A DNA stretch of 64,000 nt from assembly GCA_963783335.1 (NCBI GenBank), contig CAWAND010000004.1, forward strand, positions 186,001 to 250,000, read 5' to 3'. This document shows positions 8,326-17,226 of the stretch, piece by piece. The notes beneath the pieces are model-generated. The model was not told the DNA's origin. It did not search any database and saw only the letters and a program-made list of their open reading frames with translations. The DNA is from CAWAND01 sp963783335. GTDB lineage: Bacteria; Chloroflexota; Anaerolineae; Anaerolineales; E44-bin32. A program made the translations under genes and the position numbers. Position 1 is the stretch's first letter. Every line of letters begins with the position of its first letter.

Positions 8326-9705
8326 ATGGAAAAAGGGCCATGGGTGACCGTTGTGGGTGGGGGGCTGGCAGGCAGCGAAGCCGCCTGGCAGGCCGCCGAG
8401 CGGGGTCTTTCGGTGCGGTTGTTCGAGATGCGCCCGCAGCGTGAGACAGGTGCGCACCAGACCAGCGACCTGGCCGAATTGGTGTGCTCAAATTCCTTGG
8501 GATCGGCACTGCCCGATAGGGCTTCTGGCATCCTGATGCACGAATTGGACCAGCTGGGGTCCATGTTGTTGGCAGAGGCCCGGCAGGCGGCCGTGCCAGC
8601 AGGCGGGGCGCTGGCGGTCGATCGACTGGCCTTCAGCCGCAGCGTGACTGCGCGTCTTGAACATCATCCGCGGATCATCATCGTTCGCGAAGAAGTCGAA
8701 GACATCCCTGAAGGGCCGGCGGTCATCGCCAGTGGGCCATTGACATCGGAGGCCCTCTCGAGGGCCTTGCAGGAGAGGTCGGGTGAAGGCCACCTTTACT
8801 TCTACGATGCGCTGTCGCCGATCGTCGAGCGCGACAGCATCGACATGGCGGTTGCCTTTCGCGCTTCGCGCTACGGCCGAGGGGAAGAAGCGGCCGGCGA
8901 CTACATCAACTGTCCCCTCAACCAGGCAGAGTATGAAGCCTTCGTGGATGCGCTTCTGGCTGCTGAGCAGATCCCGCTGCGGGATTTCGAGGCCGATATC
9001 CAGACGGGCGTGAAAGCCGGGATGGACAGCTTCTTTGAGGGTTGTCTACCGATCGAGATCATCGCCAGCCGCGGGGCACAATCCTTGGCGTTCGGACCGA
9101 TGCGGCCGGTGGGCTTGATCGATCCAAGGACCGGCCGCCGCCCGCATGCCGTGCTTCAACTGCGCCAGGACAATCTGGCCGGCGACCTCTTTAACATGGT
9201 GGGCTTCCAAACCAATCTGCGCTTTCCGGAACAACGACGGGTCTTTCGGATGATTCCGGGTTTGGCCCAAGCCAAATTTGCCCGATACGGTCAAATGCAC
9301 CGCAACACGTTCGTCAACGCACCCAGGTTGCTGGAGCCCTCATTGGCGTGGCGGGGCAGATCAGACCTCTTCCTGGCCGGCCAAATCACAGGCGTGGAGG
9401 GCTATTTGGGGAATATTGCGACCGGTCTCTTGGCGGGGATCAATCTGGTGCACGCCATCACCGGTGAGGCGCCGCTCGTCCTTCCCGAGGTCACCATGCT
9501 AGGTGCACTCTGCCACTACGTCACCCATGCTGACCCGGGTCAATTTCAGCCGATGAAGGCCAATCTGGGGTTGCTGCCATCACTTCCCCCCGGAGGCCCA
9601 AAACGCAACCGCCGTCAGCGTGCCCAGGCGCACGCCGACCGAGCCCAGCGGGCGCTTAAGGTGTTCCTTGCCGAACGCCGAGGCGTATTGCGCATAGCCA
9701 CCTAG
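8326..9705 (+). CDS. trmFO: Methylenetetrahydrofolate--tRNA-(uracil-5-)-methyltransferase TrmFO
   Basis: The enzyme makes ribothymidine at position 54 of tRNA using methylenetetrahydrofolate and FAD. The N-terminal dinucleotide-binding motif VTVVGGGLAGSEAAWQAA is followed by typical TrmFO blocks (ELVCSNSLGSALPDRASG, GLIDPRTGRRPHAVLQLR, ITGVEGYLGNIATGL). Its 459 residues match the family length. Upstream in-frame ATGs exist at 8284 and 8317. I prefer 8326 because it starts right before the nucleotide-binding strand and lies at the predicted transcript start. No Shine-Dalgarno is visible, consistent with leaderless translation. Confidence 0.93.
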   Translation: MEKGPWVTVVGGGLAGSEAAWQAAERGLSVRLFEMRPQRETGAHQTSDLAELVCSNSLGSALPDRASGILMHELDQLGSMLLAEARQAAVPAGGALAVDRLAFSRSVTARLEHHPRIIIVREEVEDIPEGPAVIASGPLTSEALSRALQERSGEGHLYFYDALSPIVERDSIDMAVAFRASRYGRGEEAAGDYINCPLNQAEYEAFVDALLAAEQIPLRDFEADIQTGVKAGMDSFFEGCLPIEIIASRGAQSLAFGPMRPVGLIDPRTGRRPHAVLQLRQDNLAGDLFNMVGFQTNLRFPEQRRVFRMIPGLAQAKFARYGQMHRNTFVNAPRLLEPSLAWRGRSDLFLAGQITGVEGYLGNIATGLLAGINLVHAITGEAPLVLPEVTMLGALCHYVTHADPGQFQPMKANLGLLPSLPPGGPKRNRRQRAQAHADRAQRALKVFLAERRGVLRIAT

Positions 9706-9752
9706 AGACTCATCCAGTGCATCCCTCTTCCATCTCGAAGCTTTATGAGGCT

Positions 9753-10652
9753 ATGCGAACTTCGCTGGTGGTGGTTTGCCTGGCGTTGGTTTTGGGTTCG
9801 TGCGGGCTGCGGTCAACCGCGGGTCCGATGCCGGGCAGCACAGCCTCGGCTGCCCCCAGGTTTTTCGACGGAGAGCGCGCACTGGCGCGGGTGGGCGAGC
9901 AGCTGGCGTTCGGCGACCGGTCTCCCGGGTCGGCGGGGCACGCGGCCGTTCAAGCATGGATCAAGGACGAACTGGGTGCTGCGGGGTGGTCAGCCCAAGC
10001 CCAGAGCTTTTCATACCATGGCCAACAGCTCCTCAATCTGACTGGGAGTTCAGCTGATGCGGGTTCGCCGTACCTCATTCTCGGCGCCCACTACGACAAT
10101 CGGCCGTTGGCCGATCAAGCGAGCGTGTCCCAACCGGGGCCGGTGCCGGGCGCCAATGATGGCGGGTCCGGCGTGGCGGTGCTTCTCGGATTGGCGGACG
10201 TAATGCGCCCTGAACAATTGGGCTGTCGTCTTGAGTTGGCCTTCTTCGACGGCGAGGACAGTGGGGGCCTGGACAACTGGGATTGGGTGGTTGGCTCCAC
10301 GTACATGGCCGAGCACCTGGATCAACCGCCGGATGGCGTGGTCGTGGTGGATATGGTCGGCGACAAGGATCTTCAGCTCTTCTACGAGCGCAATTCTGAC
10401 CCTGACATGCGCCAGGCGATTTGGGAAGTGGCTTCCAGCTTGGGTTATGCCGCCTTCATTCCCCGGCAGAAGTACAGCATGATTGACGACCACACGCCAT
10501 TCTTGAACCAGGGCATACCGGCGGTTGACATCATCGATTTCGATTATCCATACTGGCACACGCCCCAGGACACTCTGGACAAGGTCTCGGCTTCCAGCCT
10601 GGAGTCCGTGGGCCGCACGCTGCAAGCGTGGCTGACCGATCGTTGTGGCTAG
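9753..10652 (+). CDS. M28-family zinc lipoprotein, glutaminyl-cyclase-like
   Basis: The chosen start gives a lipoprotein signal (MRTSLVVVCLALVLGSCG) with a lipobox ending in Cys, so the protein is predicted to be secreted and lipid-anchored. The M28 metal ligands are visible: His and Asp in GAHYDNRP and GANDGGSG, Glu in FFDGEDS, Asp in VVDMVGD, and the late His in WHTPQDTLD. The block DDHTPFLNQGIPAVDII followed by WHT resembles glutaminyl-peptide cyclotransferases, so it may cyclise N-terminal glutamine and not act as an aminopeptidase. An upstream start at 9717 is possible, but it would place 12 extra residues before the signal sequence. It stands alone between trmFO and an aminotransferase. 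Confidence 0.8.
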   Translation: MRTSLVVVCLALVLGSCGLRSTAGPMPGSTASAAPRFFDGERALARVGEQLAFGDRSPGSAGHAAVQAWIKDELGAAGWSAQAQSFSYHGQQLLNLTGSSADAGSPYLILGAHYDNRPLADQASVSQPGPVPGANDGGSGVAVLLGLADVMRPEQLGCRLELAFFDGEDSGGLDNWDWVVGSTYMAEHLDQPPDGVVVVDMVGDKDLQLFYERNSDPDMRQAIWEVASSLGYAAFIPRQKYSMIDDHTPFLNQGIPAVDIIDFDYPYWHTPQDTLDKVSASSLESVGRTLQAWLTDRCG

Positions 10653-10752
10653 CCGGCTTTGCCGAGGCCGATCAACAAGGTAGACTCGAAGTTCAGAAGG
10701 ATCGTGCCAGCGTTTAAGACTCCGAGTAGGTGCTCAAAGAAGGAGAGTATCC

Positions 10753-11928
10753 GTGAAGGCGATTCATCCCTCCCAGCGCATGTCGCGCATCCCACCCTAT
10801 TTCTTCGCCAAACTCGGCCTCCGGATCGCCGAGCTCCGCGCCGAGGGCGTGGATGTTATCCGCGTGGATATGGGATCTCCCGACCTGCCCCCGGCGCCAC
10901 CGATCATCGAGTCCTTGATTGAATCAGCCAAACGCAATGATGTGCATGGGTATGCGCCCTTTGGCGGGCCGGAGTCGTTCCGCAAGGCCGTGGCAGCCTA
11001 CTACGACCGCCGCTTCGGCGTACGGCTGGATCCGAAAGATCAGATCCTGGGCCTGGTGGGTTCCAAGGAAGGCCTCTTCAACTTGACCCAAGCCATGGTC
11101 GATCCGGGCGATGTTGTTTTGGTGCCCGATCCGGGATACCCCGTGTATTCCTCATCGGCCGAGTTTGCCGGGGCTGAGGTCATTCGCATGCCACTGCGCG
11201 CCGAAAACGGCTTTCTCCCAGATTTCAGCGCCTTAGCCTCAGAGACCCTCGAACGGGTCCGCCTCATGTGGCTCAACTATCCCAACAACCCCACCGGAGC
11301 CACAGCCGACCTTGCGTTTTTCCAGGAGGTGGTGGATCTGGCGGCAAGGTACGGGTTCTTGGTGGCTCACGACGCTCCCTATACCGAAGTCTGCTTTGAC
11401 GGGTACGTGGCGCCCAGCCTGCTTCAGGTGCCGGACGCCACCCAGGTGGCGGTGGAGTTCAATTCGCTGTCGAAGGCATACAACATGGCTGGCTGGCGCG
11501 TCGGCATGGCCCTTGGCAATCCAACGGCCATCGGTGCGTTGGGGACTCTCAAGAGCCAGATGGACACCTCGCAATTCACTCCGATCTGGGCGGCCGGAAC
11601 GGCTGCGCTGACCGGAGACCAAAGCTGGCTTGAAGAACGGAATGCGGTGTACGAAGAGCGGCGAGATCTTGTCCTGGACGCCCTGGCTACGATTGGCATG
11701 CAAGCCCCGGTCCCCAAAGCAGCATTGTATGTCTGGGCCCCGCTGCCCAAAGGGGAAGCCTCGTCCGCAGCCTTCTGTGAGAGGCTCTTGGCCGAAACGG
11801 GCGTCAGCGTGACCCCTGGGGTGGCGTTCGGATCCGAGGGAGAAGGCTACGTGCGCATATCTTTGGGGACAAACACCGACCGGATGGCGGAAGCGATGGC
11901 GAGACTGAAAGCCTGGCAGCCTGCCTAG
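10753..11928 (+). CDS. PLP-dependent class I/II aminotransferase (DapL/AspC-like)
   Basis: This 391-residue fold-type I aminotransferase has a GTG start preceded by AAGGAG. Visible family motifs are YAPFGGPESFRKAVAAYY, the substrate/PLP segment LNYPNNPTGA, the Asp of HDAPYTEVCFDG, the PLP lysine in SLSKAYNMAGWRVGMA, and the C-terminal Arg in YVRISLGTN. Similar proteins are annotated as LL-diaminopimelate aminotransferase or aspartate/alanine aminotransferase. Sequence alone does not settle the substrate. There is no lysine-pathway neighbour to support the DapL role. Confidence 0.85.
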   Translation: MKAIHPSQRMSRIPPYFFAKLGLRIAELRAEGVDVIRVDMGSPDLPPAPPIIESLIESAKRNDVHGYAPFGGPESFRKAVAAYYDRRFGVRLDPKDQILGLVGSKEGLFNLTQAMVDPGDVVLVPDPGYPVYSSSAEFAGAEVIRMPLRAENGFLPDFSALASETLERVRLMWLNYPNNPTGATADLAFFQEVVDLAARYGFLVAHDAPYTEVCFDGYVAPSLLQVPDATQVAVEFNSLSKAYNMAGWRVGMALGNPTAIGALGTLKSQMDTSQFTPIWAAGTAALTGDQSWLEERNAVYEERRDLVLDALATIGMQAPVPKAALYVWAPLPKGEASSAAFCERLLAETGVSVTPGVAFGSEGEGYVRISLGTNTDRMAEAMARLKAWQPA

Positions 11929-11931
11929 AGT

Positions 11932-12631
11932 CTAGTCTTCGCCCGTCAGATGAAGCCGGAACCAGGCCAGCGTCCTCTCCCACGCGTCACCGGCGGCGGC
12001 TGAGTCATAAATCCCAGGTCGCGTGTCGTTGAAAAAAGCATGCGTGGTGCCGGGATAAGTGTGGATCCAGTGAGGTATGCCTTGCGCTTGAAGGCTTGTC
12101 TCGAACTGCTGCACATCGGAGGCTGTGATCCCGTGATCGTGTTCAGCGAATAGGCCCATCACCGGCACCTTGAGCTTCGCCGTGTCCTGATCGGAAAGAG
12201 GCTGACCGTAGAATGCGACCGCCGCCCCGATCTGGCCGCCGTCGGCAGCCGAGGAGAGCGCCAGGCCTCCCCCCATGCACCATCCGACCACGCCCACCTG
12301 CTTGGGTGAAATGTGGTCCATTCCCACCAGATACTCAGCCGCCGCCCGGATCTCAGCCACGGCCCGATCGCGCTCCAGGGCCATCGCCAGCTTGCGGGCC
12401 TGGTCGGGCTCGTCTGCGCTCTGCCCGTGATAAAGGTCAGGCGCCAGCGCCACAAATCCCTCTTCACCGAACCGACGGCAAATGTCCTCGATGTGAGGCA
12501 CCAAGCCCCACCATTCCTGGATCACAACCACGGCCGGATGATCGAGGGCGTCGTCGGGTTCAGCAAGGTAGCCCGGTGTCGTTCCCCCGTTGCTTGCGAA
12601 TTCGACGAATTCGTGTACGACAACCTGACAT
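11932..12631 (-). CDS. Dienelactone hydrolase family protein, frameshift just after start
   Basis: This alpha/beta hydrolase of about 230 residues has the family signature VVVIQEWWGLVPHIEDICRRF, the nucleophile Cys in GWCMGGGLAL, an Asp in LFAEHDHGI and the catalytic His in TTHAFFNDT. A perfect AAGGAGGT ribosome-binding site lies before an ATG at 12631, but that ATG is one base out of frame with the conserved body (QVVVHEFVEFASNGG). A single extra T after the ATG would explain this. Without an indel the frame would have to start far upstream with no ribosome-binding site. These enzymes hydrolyse dienelactones or related esters; the native substrate here is unknown. A CRP-type palindrome lies about 50 nt upstream. 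Confidence 0.85.
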
Positions 12632-12677
12632 GGTGACCTCCTTGGTGTGACAACGCCATGCCGCCTACGGCCTCGAC

Positions 12678-12695
12678 TTGTGATTTCTTTCACAA
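12678..12695. promoter_or_regulatory. Perfect CRP/FNR-family palindrome
   Basis: TTGTGA-N6-TCACAA is a perfect two-fold operator of the CRP type (consensus TGTGA-N6-TCACA). It lies between the divergent dienelactone hydrolase and hflX genes, about 47-64 nt before the hydrolase ATG. Near-identical copies lie at 29375-29392 and 60919-60938. Confidence 0.65.
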
Positions 12696-12802
12696 ACTGA
12701 ACTTGGCAGCATGCAGCGGTACGGGTGCTGGCTTTGATTATCACATATCCGGAGGAGCCCGTCCCGCGCGGGGAGGCTTCAGCGGCCGGGGCAGGCCCAA
12801 GT

Positions 12803-12808
12803 TATAAT
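12803..12808 (+). promoter_or_regulatory. -10 box of hflX
   Basis: TATAAT lies 6 nt before the GTG at 12815, so the predicted transcript begins at the start codon (leaderless). No -35 match is seen. Confidence 0.55.
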
Positions 12809-12814
12809 CCCCCT

Positions 12815-14167
12815 GTGATGATGAGCAAAGCCACGATCTCAACGCGGTCCCCAAGCGAGAAGGCCTTTTTGGTTGGCGTCGATCAATTCGACCAGCCGAG
12901 TGCGTTGAGCATTGACAACTCGCTTAACGAGTTGGAGCTGCTGGCCCTTACCGCCGGTCTGGAGGTCGTGGGACGAACATCACAAAAGCTTCGGCATCCC
13001 GATCGGAAGACCTATGTCGGCTCAGGCAAAGTTGAGGAGATCAAAGCCCTCGCCGATGATCGCTTGGCGGATGTGATCCTCTTTGACGACGAGCTCTCTC
13101 CACGTCATCAGCGCGAGCTCGAGGAGGTCTTCGGAGAAGCCATGCGTGTGGTGGATCGCACCACGCTGATTCTGGATATTTTCGCCCAGCATGCTCAAAC
13201 GCGCGAGGGATCCCTTCAGGTCGAACTGGCGCAGTATCAGTACCAACTTCCGCGCCTGACGCGTGCGTGGACCCACCTTGCGCGCCAGGCGGGCGGCGGC
13301 GCCGGGCGTTCCGGATCGGTCGGAGGGGTAGGGCTGAGGGGTCCGGGCGAAACCCAGCTCGAGGTCGATCGCCGCGAAATTGGGAAGCGCATAACCCGTC
13401 TGCAGCGCGAGCTCGAAAAGGTGCGGGCACATCGTGGACGCCACCGTGAGCGGCGCCGTCGGGCGCGCATCCCCACCGTAGCCCTGGTCGGGTACACGAA
13501 CGCTGGTAAATCCACCCTCTTGAACCGCCTGGCGGAATCCGATGTCTATGTGGCCGATCAGCTGTTCGCCACTTTGGATCCGACCACGCGGCGGATTGAG
13601 CTGCCGGGCGGTCGGCAGGTGTTGGTCACCGACACAGTGGGGTTCATCCAGAAGCTGCCCACCATGTTGGTAGCTGCATTTCGGGCCACACTCGAGGAAA
13701 TCACCGAGGCCGATCTCTTGCTGCACGTCGTGGACGTAACCCATCCCAACCTTGAGGCGCAAGCTGAGGCCGTGCGCCAGACGCTGGACGACATCGGGGT
13801 GGGCCGCACCAGTATCATCACCGCCTTGAACAAGGCGGATCTGCTGGAAAGCGTCGAAGATGCTCGAGAGCGCTTGGAAGAGTTCGAGCAGGCCGTCATC
13901 ATCTCAGCCCAGACAGGGGATGGTCTGGACGACCTGCTCTCGGCCATTGAGCGCGAACTCTTCGAAGGCATGCTGCAAGTCAAACTTCGCCTCCCGTACA
14001 GCCAGGGTCGACTGATCAGCTTGTTCCACGAACAAGGCGTGGTCGAGAACATTCGCCACACGGAGTCCGCCGTGGTCATAGAAGGGCGAATTCCAAAGCG
14101 GTACGGCGCCGAATTTGAACCTTTCATCGTTGAGCCTGCCCCGGCATCAGAGGCCGAGGCGTCGTGA
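12815..14167 (+). CDS. hflX: GTPase HflX
   Basis: HflX is a ribosome-associated GTPase that splits or rescues stalled 70S ribosomes. The N-terminal HflX domain is recognisable (DRKTYVGSGKVEEI, FDDELSPRHQRELEE), as is the signature GVGLRGPGETQLEVDRR. The G motifs follow: G1 GYTNAGKST, G3 DTVGFI, G4 NKAD and the SA of G5. The protein is about 450 residues from GTG 12815 (or ATG 12818). The longer open frame from 12725 begins in non-conserved sequence upstream of the promoter and is rejected. Confidence 0.95.
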   Translation: MMMSKATISTRSPSEKAFLVGVDQFDQPSALSIDNSLNELELLALTAGLEVVGRTSQKLRHPDRKTYVGSGKVEEIKALADDRLADVILFDDELSPRHQRELEEVFGEAMRVVDRTTLILDIFAQHAQTREGSLQVELAQYQYQLPRLTRAWTHLARQAGGGAGRSGSVGGVGLRGPGETQLEVDRREIGKRITRLQRELEKVRAHRGRHRERRRRARIPTVALVGYTNAGKSTLLNRLAESDVYVADQLFATLDPTTRRIELPGGRQVLVTDTVGFIQKLPTMLVAAFRATLEEITEADLLLHVVDVTHPNLEAQAEAVRQTLDDIGVGRTSIITALNKADLLESVEDARERLEEFEQAVIISAQTGDGLDDLLSAIERELFEGMLQVKLRLPYSQGRLISLFHEQGVVENIRHTESAVVIEGRIPKRYGAEFEPFIVEPAPASEAEAS

Positions 14168-14254
14168 TCGGGGCTCATCGCGCACCTAGGCGGCTGGCTG
14201 CCGACGTCCCCAGGCAATAGGAAGTGATTGGTTTCGCGAGGGAGCCACAATCCC

Positions 14255-15403
14255 ATGAATGATGCTGTCGAAGCTTCAGATCTTCAACGAGCCTTCCAGA
14301 CGAATCTGCGCGGTGAGGCACGCTTTGATCCCCTCAGCCGCGCTTTGTACAGCACAGATGCCTCTAACCATCAAATACGTCCCTTAGGTGTCGTCATCCC
14401 GCAAGTGGAAGACGACTTGTTCGCCATCGTCGAACGAGCTGCCGAACTGGATGTGCCGCTGATCCCGCGTGGTGGAGGTACCGGTCTGGCAGGCCAGACG
14501 CTGGGCCGGGCGGTGATTGTGGATGTCTCTAAACATCTGAACCGCATCCACCACGTCGACGCCGAATCGGGAGAAGCCCTGGTGGACCCCGGAGTGGTGT
14601 GTGCAACGCTCAACCGGGCGGCCGGCAGGGTGGGTCTGCAATATGGGCCGGACCCGGCATCGGCAGACCGGGCGACAGTGGGTGGAATGCTTGGGAACAA
14701 TGCCACCGGTGCCCATTCCATCCGCTACGGGATGTCCTCGGACAACGTATTGAGCCTTGACGTTGTCCTGAGCGACGGCACCGGCGCCACGTTTGATGCA
14801 AAGCCTGAGACAGAGGCCAGGCATAGGGCCGAGAAGGATGATCTTGAGGGGGGAATATATCGTGCTGCGTTGGACATCCAAGAAGCCTACGCTGAGACGA
14901 TCAAATCCCGGTGGCCGCGCACCTGGCGTCGGGCTTCTGGTTATGGGCTGAATTATCTGACCGGCTATTCCCCTTCGGAGCCTCCGGCCTGGTACGCTGC
15001 GCCTCAAAGCTACCCGCCGGGAAATGGGTTCAACTTGGCGCCTGTGCTGTGCGGTTCAGAGGGGACGCTCGCCCTCACGCGTCGGGCGAGGCTGCGCCTG
15101 GTCCCGAAACCCAAGCACACGTTGTTGGCGGTCCTGACCTTCGAAAGTGTGGCGCAGGCCACGGAGAGGACCCCCGGCATTTTGGAGGCCGAGCCGTCGG
15201 CCGTCGAGCTGCTGCCGCACACTTTGATGGCGCGCGCCAGGAGCGTGCCGGGCTACGCGCGGCATCTGACCTTCGTGGACGAGATCCCCGAGGCGCTGCT
15301 GGTGGTCGAGTTCTCCGGCGACGATCCCCAAGCCCTTGTGGCAGCTGCGGAAGCCCTTGGACCGGGCGCTCGGCTGCTGAGCACGCCAGAGGCCGCAGAA
15401 TGA
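14255..15403 (+). CDS. FAD-linked oxidase (GlcD/YdiJ-type), N-terminal part of a broken gene
   Basis: This is the FAD-binding PCMH domain of a large FAD/Fe-S 2-hydroxyacid dehydrogenase. Visible blocks are VIPRGGGTGLAGQTLGRAVIVD (FAD pyrophosphate binding), GMLGNNATGAHSIRYG and VLCGSEGTLALTRRARL. The frame ends at a stop after STPEAAE. The missing continuation (DLWTVRKAGLG) appears immediately downstream in another frame, so one base was lost or gained near 15395. The ATG at 14255 is preferred over the TTG at 14228 because conserved sequence begins after it. The three pieces 14255-15403, 15414-15920 and 15957-17192 together match one protein of roughly 970 residues. Confidence 0.85.
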   Translation: MNDAVEASDLQRAFQTNLRGEARFDPLSRALYSTDASNHQIRPLGVVIPQVEDDLFAIVERAAELDVPLIPRGGGTGLAGQTLGRAVIVDVSKHLNRIHHVDAESGEALVDPGVVCATLNRAAGRVGLQYGPDPASADRATVGGMLGNNATGAHSIRYGMSSDNVLSLDVVLSDGTGATFDAKPETEARHRAEKDDLEGGIYRAALDIQEAYAETIKSRWPRTWRRASGYGLNYLTGYSPSEPPAWYAAPQSYPPGNGFNLAPVLCGSEGTLALTRRARLRLVPKPKHTLLAVLTFESVAQATERTPGILEAEPSAVELLPHTLMARARSVPGYARHLTFVDEIPEALLVVEFSGDDPQALVAAAEALGPGARLLSTPEAAE

Positions 15404-15413
15404 CCTGTGGACC

Positions 15414-15920
15414 GTGCGCAAGGCCGGCCTGGGGCTTCTGATGTCTGTCCCCGGCGACACGAAGCCAATTACGTTTATCGAGGACGTGGCTGTGCCGGTG
15501 GAGAACTTGACGAGCTATGTCAGAGAAGTGGACAGGATCCTGGAAGCGCATGACACCTACGCCGAGTGGTATGCGCATGCGTCGGCAGGATGCCTGCACC
15601 TTCGGCCGATGATCAACCTCAAAACCGCCGAGGGTGTCGGCAAGATGCGATCCATCGCCGACGCCGTCGGTGATCTGGTGATCAACATGCAGGGGACCAT
15701 GTCCGGCGAGCACGGGGATGGCTTTTCCCATACGGAATTCAACGAGAAGCTGTTCGGCCCCGAATTGACCCAGGCCTTCCGCAAACTCAAGCTGGCTTTT
15801 GATCCTCACCGCCGCTTGAACCCGGCCAAGGTCGTCCTTTTCGACGATGACGAGCCCCCGGCACTGCATCACAGCCTGCGCTACGGGCCAGACTACGAGA
15901 CCATCGACGTCAGGAGTTAG
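15414..15920 (+). CDS. FAD-linked oxidase, middle part (C-terminal substrate-binding domain)
   Basis: The sequence continues the FAD oxidase after the frameshift: RKAGLGLLMSVPGD, the metal/substrate-type motif AHASAGCLHLRP, and the hallmark GTMSGEHGDGFSHTE, ending with HRRLNPAKVV. It has no ribosome-binding site and no convincing start of its own. It ends at TAG (15918-15920). In the same frame the coding sequence resumes directly (FAHRREGSLAGAVEAC) into the Fe-S part, so this TAG is an in-frame stop inside what should be a single protein. Confidence 0.8.
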   Translation: MRKAGLGLLMSVPGDTKPITFIEDVAVPVENLTSYVREVDRILEAHDTYAEWYAHASAGCLHLRPMINLKTAEGVGKMRSIADAVGDLVINMQGTMSGEHGDGFSHTEFNEKLFGPELTQAFRKLKLAFDPHRRLNPAKVVLFDDDEPPALHHSLRYGPDYETIDVRS

Positions 15921-15956
15921 TTTGCCCATCGTCGGGAGGGCAGTCTGGCTGGGGCC

Positions 15957-17192
15957 GTGGAGGCATGTACGGGCCTGGGCGTGTGCCGTAAGGACGATGG
16001 CGTGATGTGCCCTTCGTATCAGGCCACGCGCGATGAACTGCACCTGACTCGCGGCCGGGCGAATGCCCTGCGCGCGGCGATGTCCGGAGCGCTTCCGGCG
16101 GATGCTCTCACGGGCCAACAAATGCACCAGGTGTTCGACTTGTGCCTGGAATGCAAGGGCTGCAAAGCCGAGTGCCCCACGGCGGTAGACATGGCGCGGA
16201 TCAAAGCCGAGTTTTTGGCCATGTACCAGGCGGAGCACGGCGTTTCGCTGCGCAGCCGGCTTTTCGGTGAGATCCACACCGTATCCAAGTTGGCGTCCCC
16301 CATTGCTGGCTTGGCCAACTGGGTTGGTGGATGGGGAGTCAGCCGTTGGGCGCTCGAAAAGACGCTAGGCATCTCCCGGCACCGCCGGCTCCCGCCGTTC
16401 GTACGGCGGGGCTTCACGCGCCGGTTCCAGGCAGCGGCGTCCCGACCGCTGGACCATCAGGTGCTGCTCTTTGTTGACACGTATTCTGAGCATAACTATC
16501 CAGGCATCGCCGAGGCGGCGGTCAAAGTCCTGCGTGCGGCGGGGTGCCGTGTCCTGGTCGAGAAGCAGCAAGGCTGCTGCGGTCGCCCGATGATTTCAAA
16601 GGGGCTGCTGACGGAGGCCAAACGACTGGCACGGCATAATCTCGAAGTCTTGGCGCCGTATGCGGAGCAGGGAATCCCCGTCATCGGGCTGGAACCCTCA
16701 TGCGTTTCTGCCATCAAGGACGAGTATCTTGAGTTCTTTCCCGATGACCCACGGGCCGAGGTCCTGGCCGAGGGCACGCATATGATCGAGGCCTACCTCA
16801 CCCGTGAGCGGCGCGACGGGGCTCGACCGGTGGACGCGTTGGCCTTTCGCTCGGGCTTAGGGGGTGTGGACGTCCACGTGCACTGCCATGCCAAGGCTCT
16901 GTTTGGGAGCCAGGCGACGGTCGACATGCTTAAGGCCACCGGTGCCGCTGTGGCCGAGATCCAATCGGGGTGCTGCGGCATGGCTGGGTCGTTTGGTTAC
17001 GAGGCCGAGCACTACGACCTGTCGATGCAGGTAGGTGGGCTCAAGCTGTTCCCGGCGGTGACCTCCGCCGTCGACGAAGGACGAACGGTCACTGCGCATG
17101 GGATGTCCTGCCGGACGCAGATCCAGGATGGCACCGGGGTGGCCGCCGTGCATCCCATCCAGTGGCTGGCCGAAGCGCTGAGAGACAGCTGA
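15957..17192 (+). CDS. Fe-S/CCG-domain part of the broken FAD oxidoreductase (GlcF-like)
   Basis: This region carries two [4Fe-4S] cysteine sets (CTGLGVCRKDDGVMCPS and CLECKGCKAECPTAVD) and two CCG cysteine-rich domains (GCCGRPMISKGLL and SGCCGMAGSFGYE), as in glycolate oxidase GlcF and the C-terminal half of YdiJ-type enzymes. Such proteins oxidise 2-hydroxyacids (glycolate, lactate or 2-hydroxyglutarate) and pass electrons to the quinone pool. It is in frame with the preceding piece and separated only by the amber codon at 15918. It is therefore either the end of one enzyme hit by a sequencing error or a pseudogene. Confidence 0.85.
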   Translation: MEACTGLGVCRKDDGVMCPSYQATRDELHLTRGRANALRAAMSGALPADALTGQQMHQVFDLCLECKGCKAECPTAVDMARIKAEFLAMYQAEHGVSLRSRLFGEIHTVSKLASPIAGLANWVGGWGVSRWALEKTLGISRHRRLPPFVRRGFTRRFQAAASRPLDHQVLLFVDTYSEHNYPGIAEAAVKVLRAAGCRVLVEKQQGCCGRPMISKGLLTEAKRLARHNLEVLAPYAEQGIPVIGLEPSCVSAIKDEYLEFFPDDPRAEVLAEGTHMIEAYLTRERRDGARPVDALAFRSGLGGVDVHVHCHAKALFGSQATVDMLKATGAAVAEIQSGCCGMAGSFGYEAEHYDLSMQVGGLKLFPAVTSAVDEGRTVTAHGMSCRTQIQDGTGVAAVHPIQWLAEALRDS

Positions 17193-17226
17193 TGGATCGG
17201 GACAGTGCAGTTCGGGCAACACGAAG

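Noticed and set aside
15918..15920. In-frame TAG as a pyrrolysine or readthrough codon
   Set aside because: The same gene also has a frameshift, there are many indels in the window, and no pyrrolysine machinery is seen.
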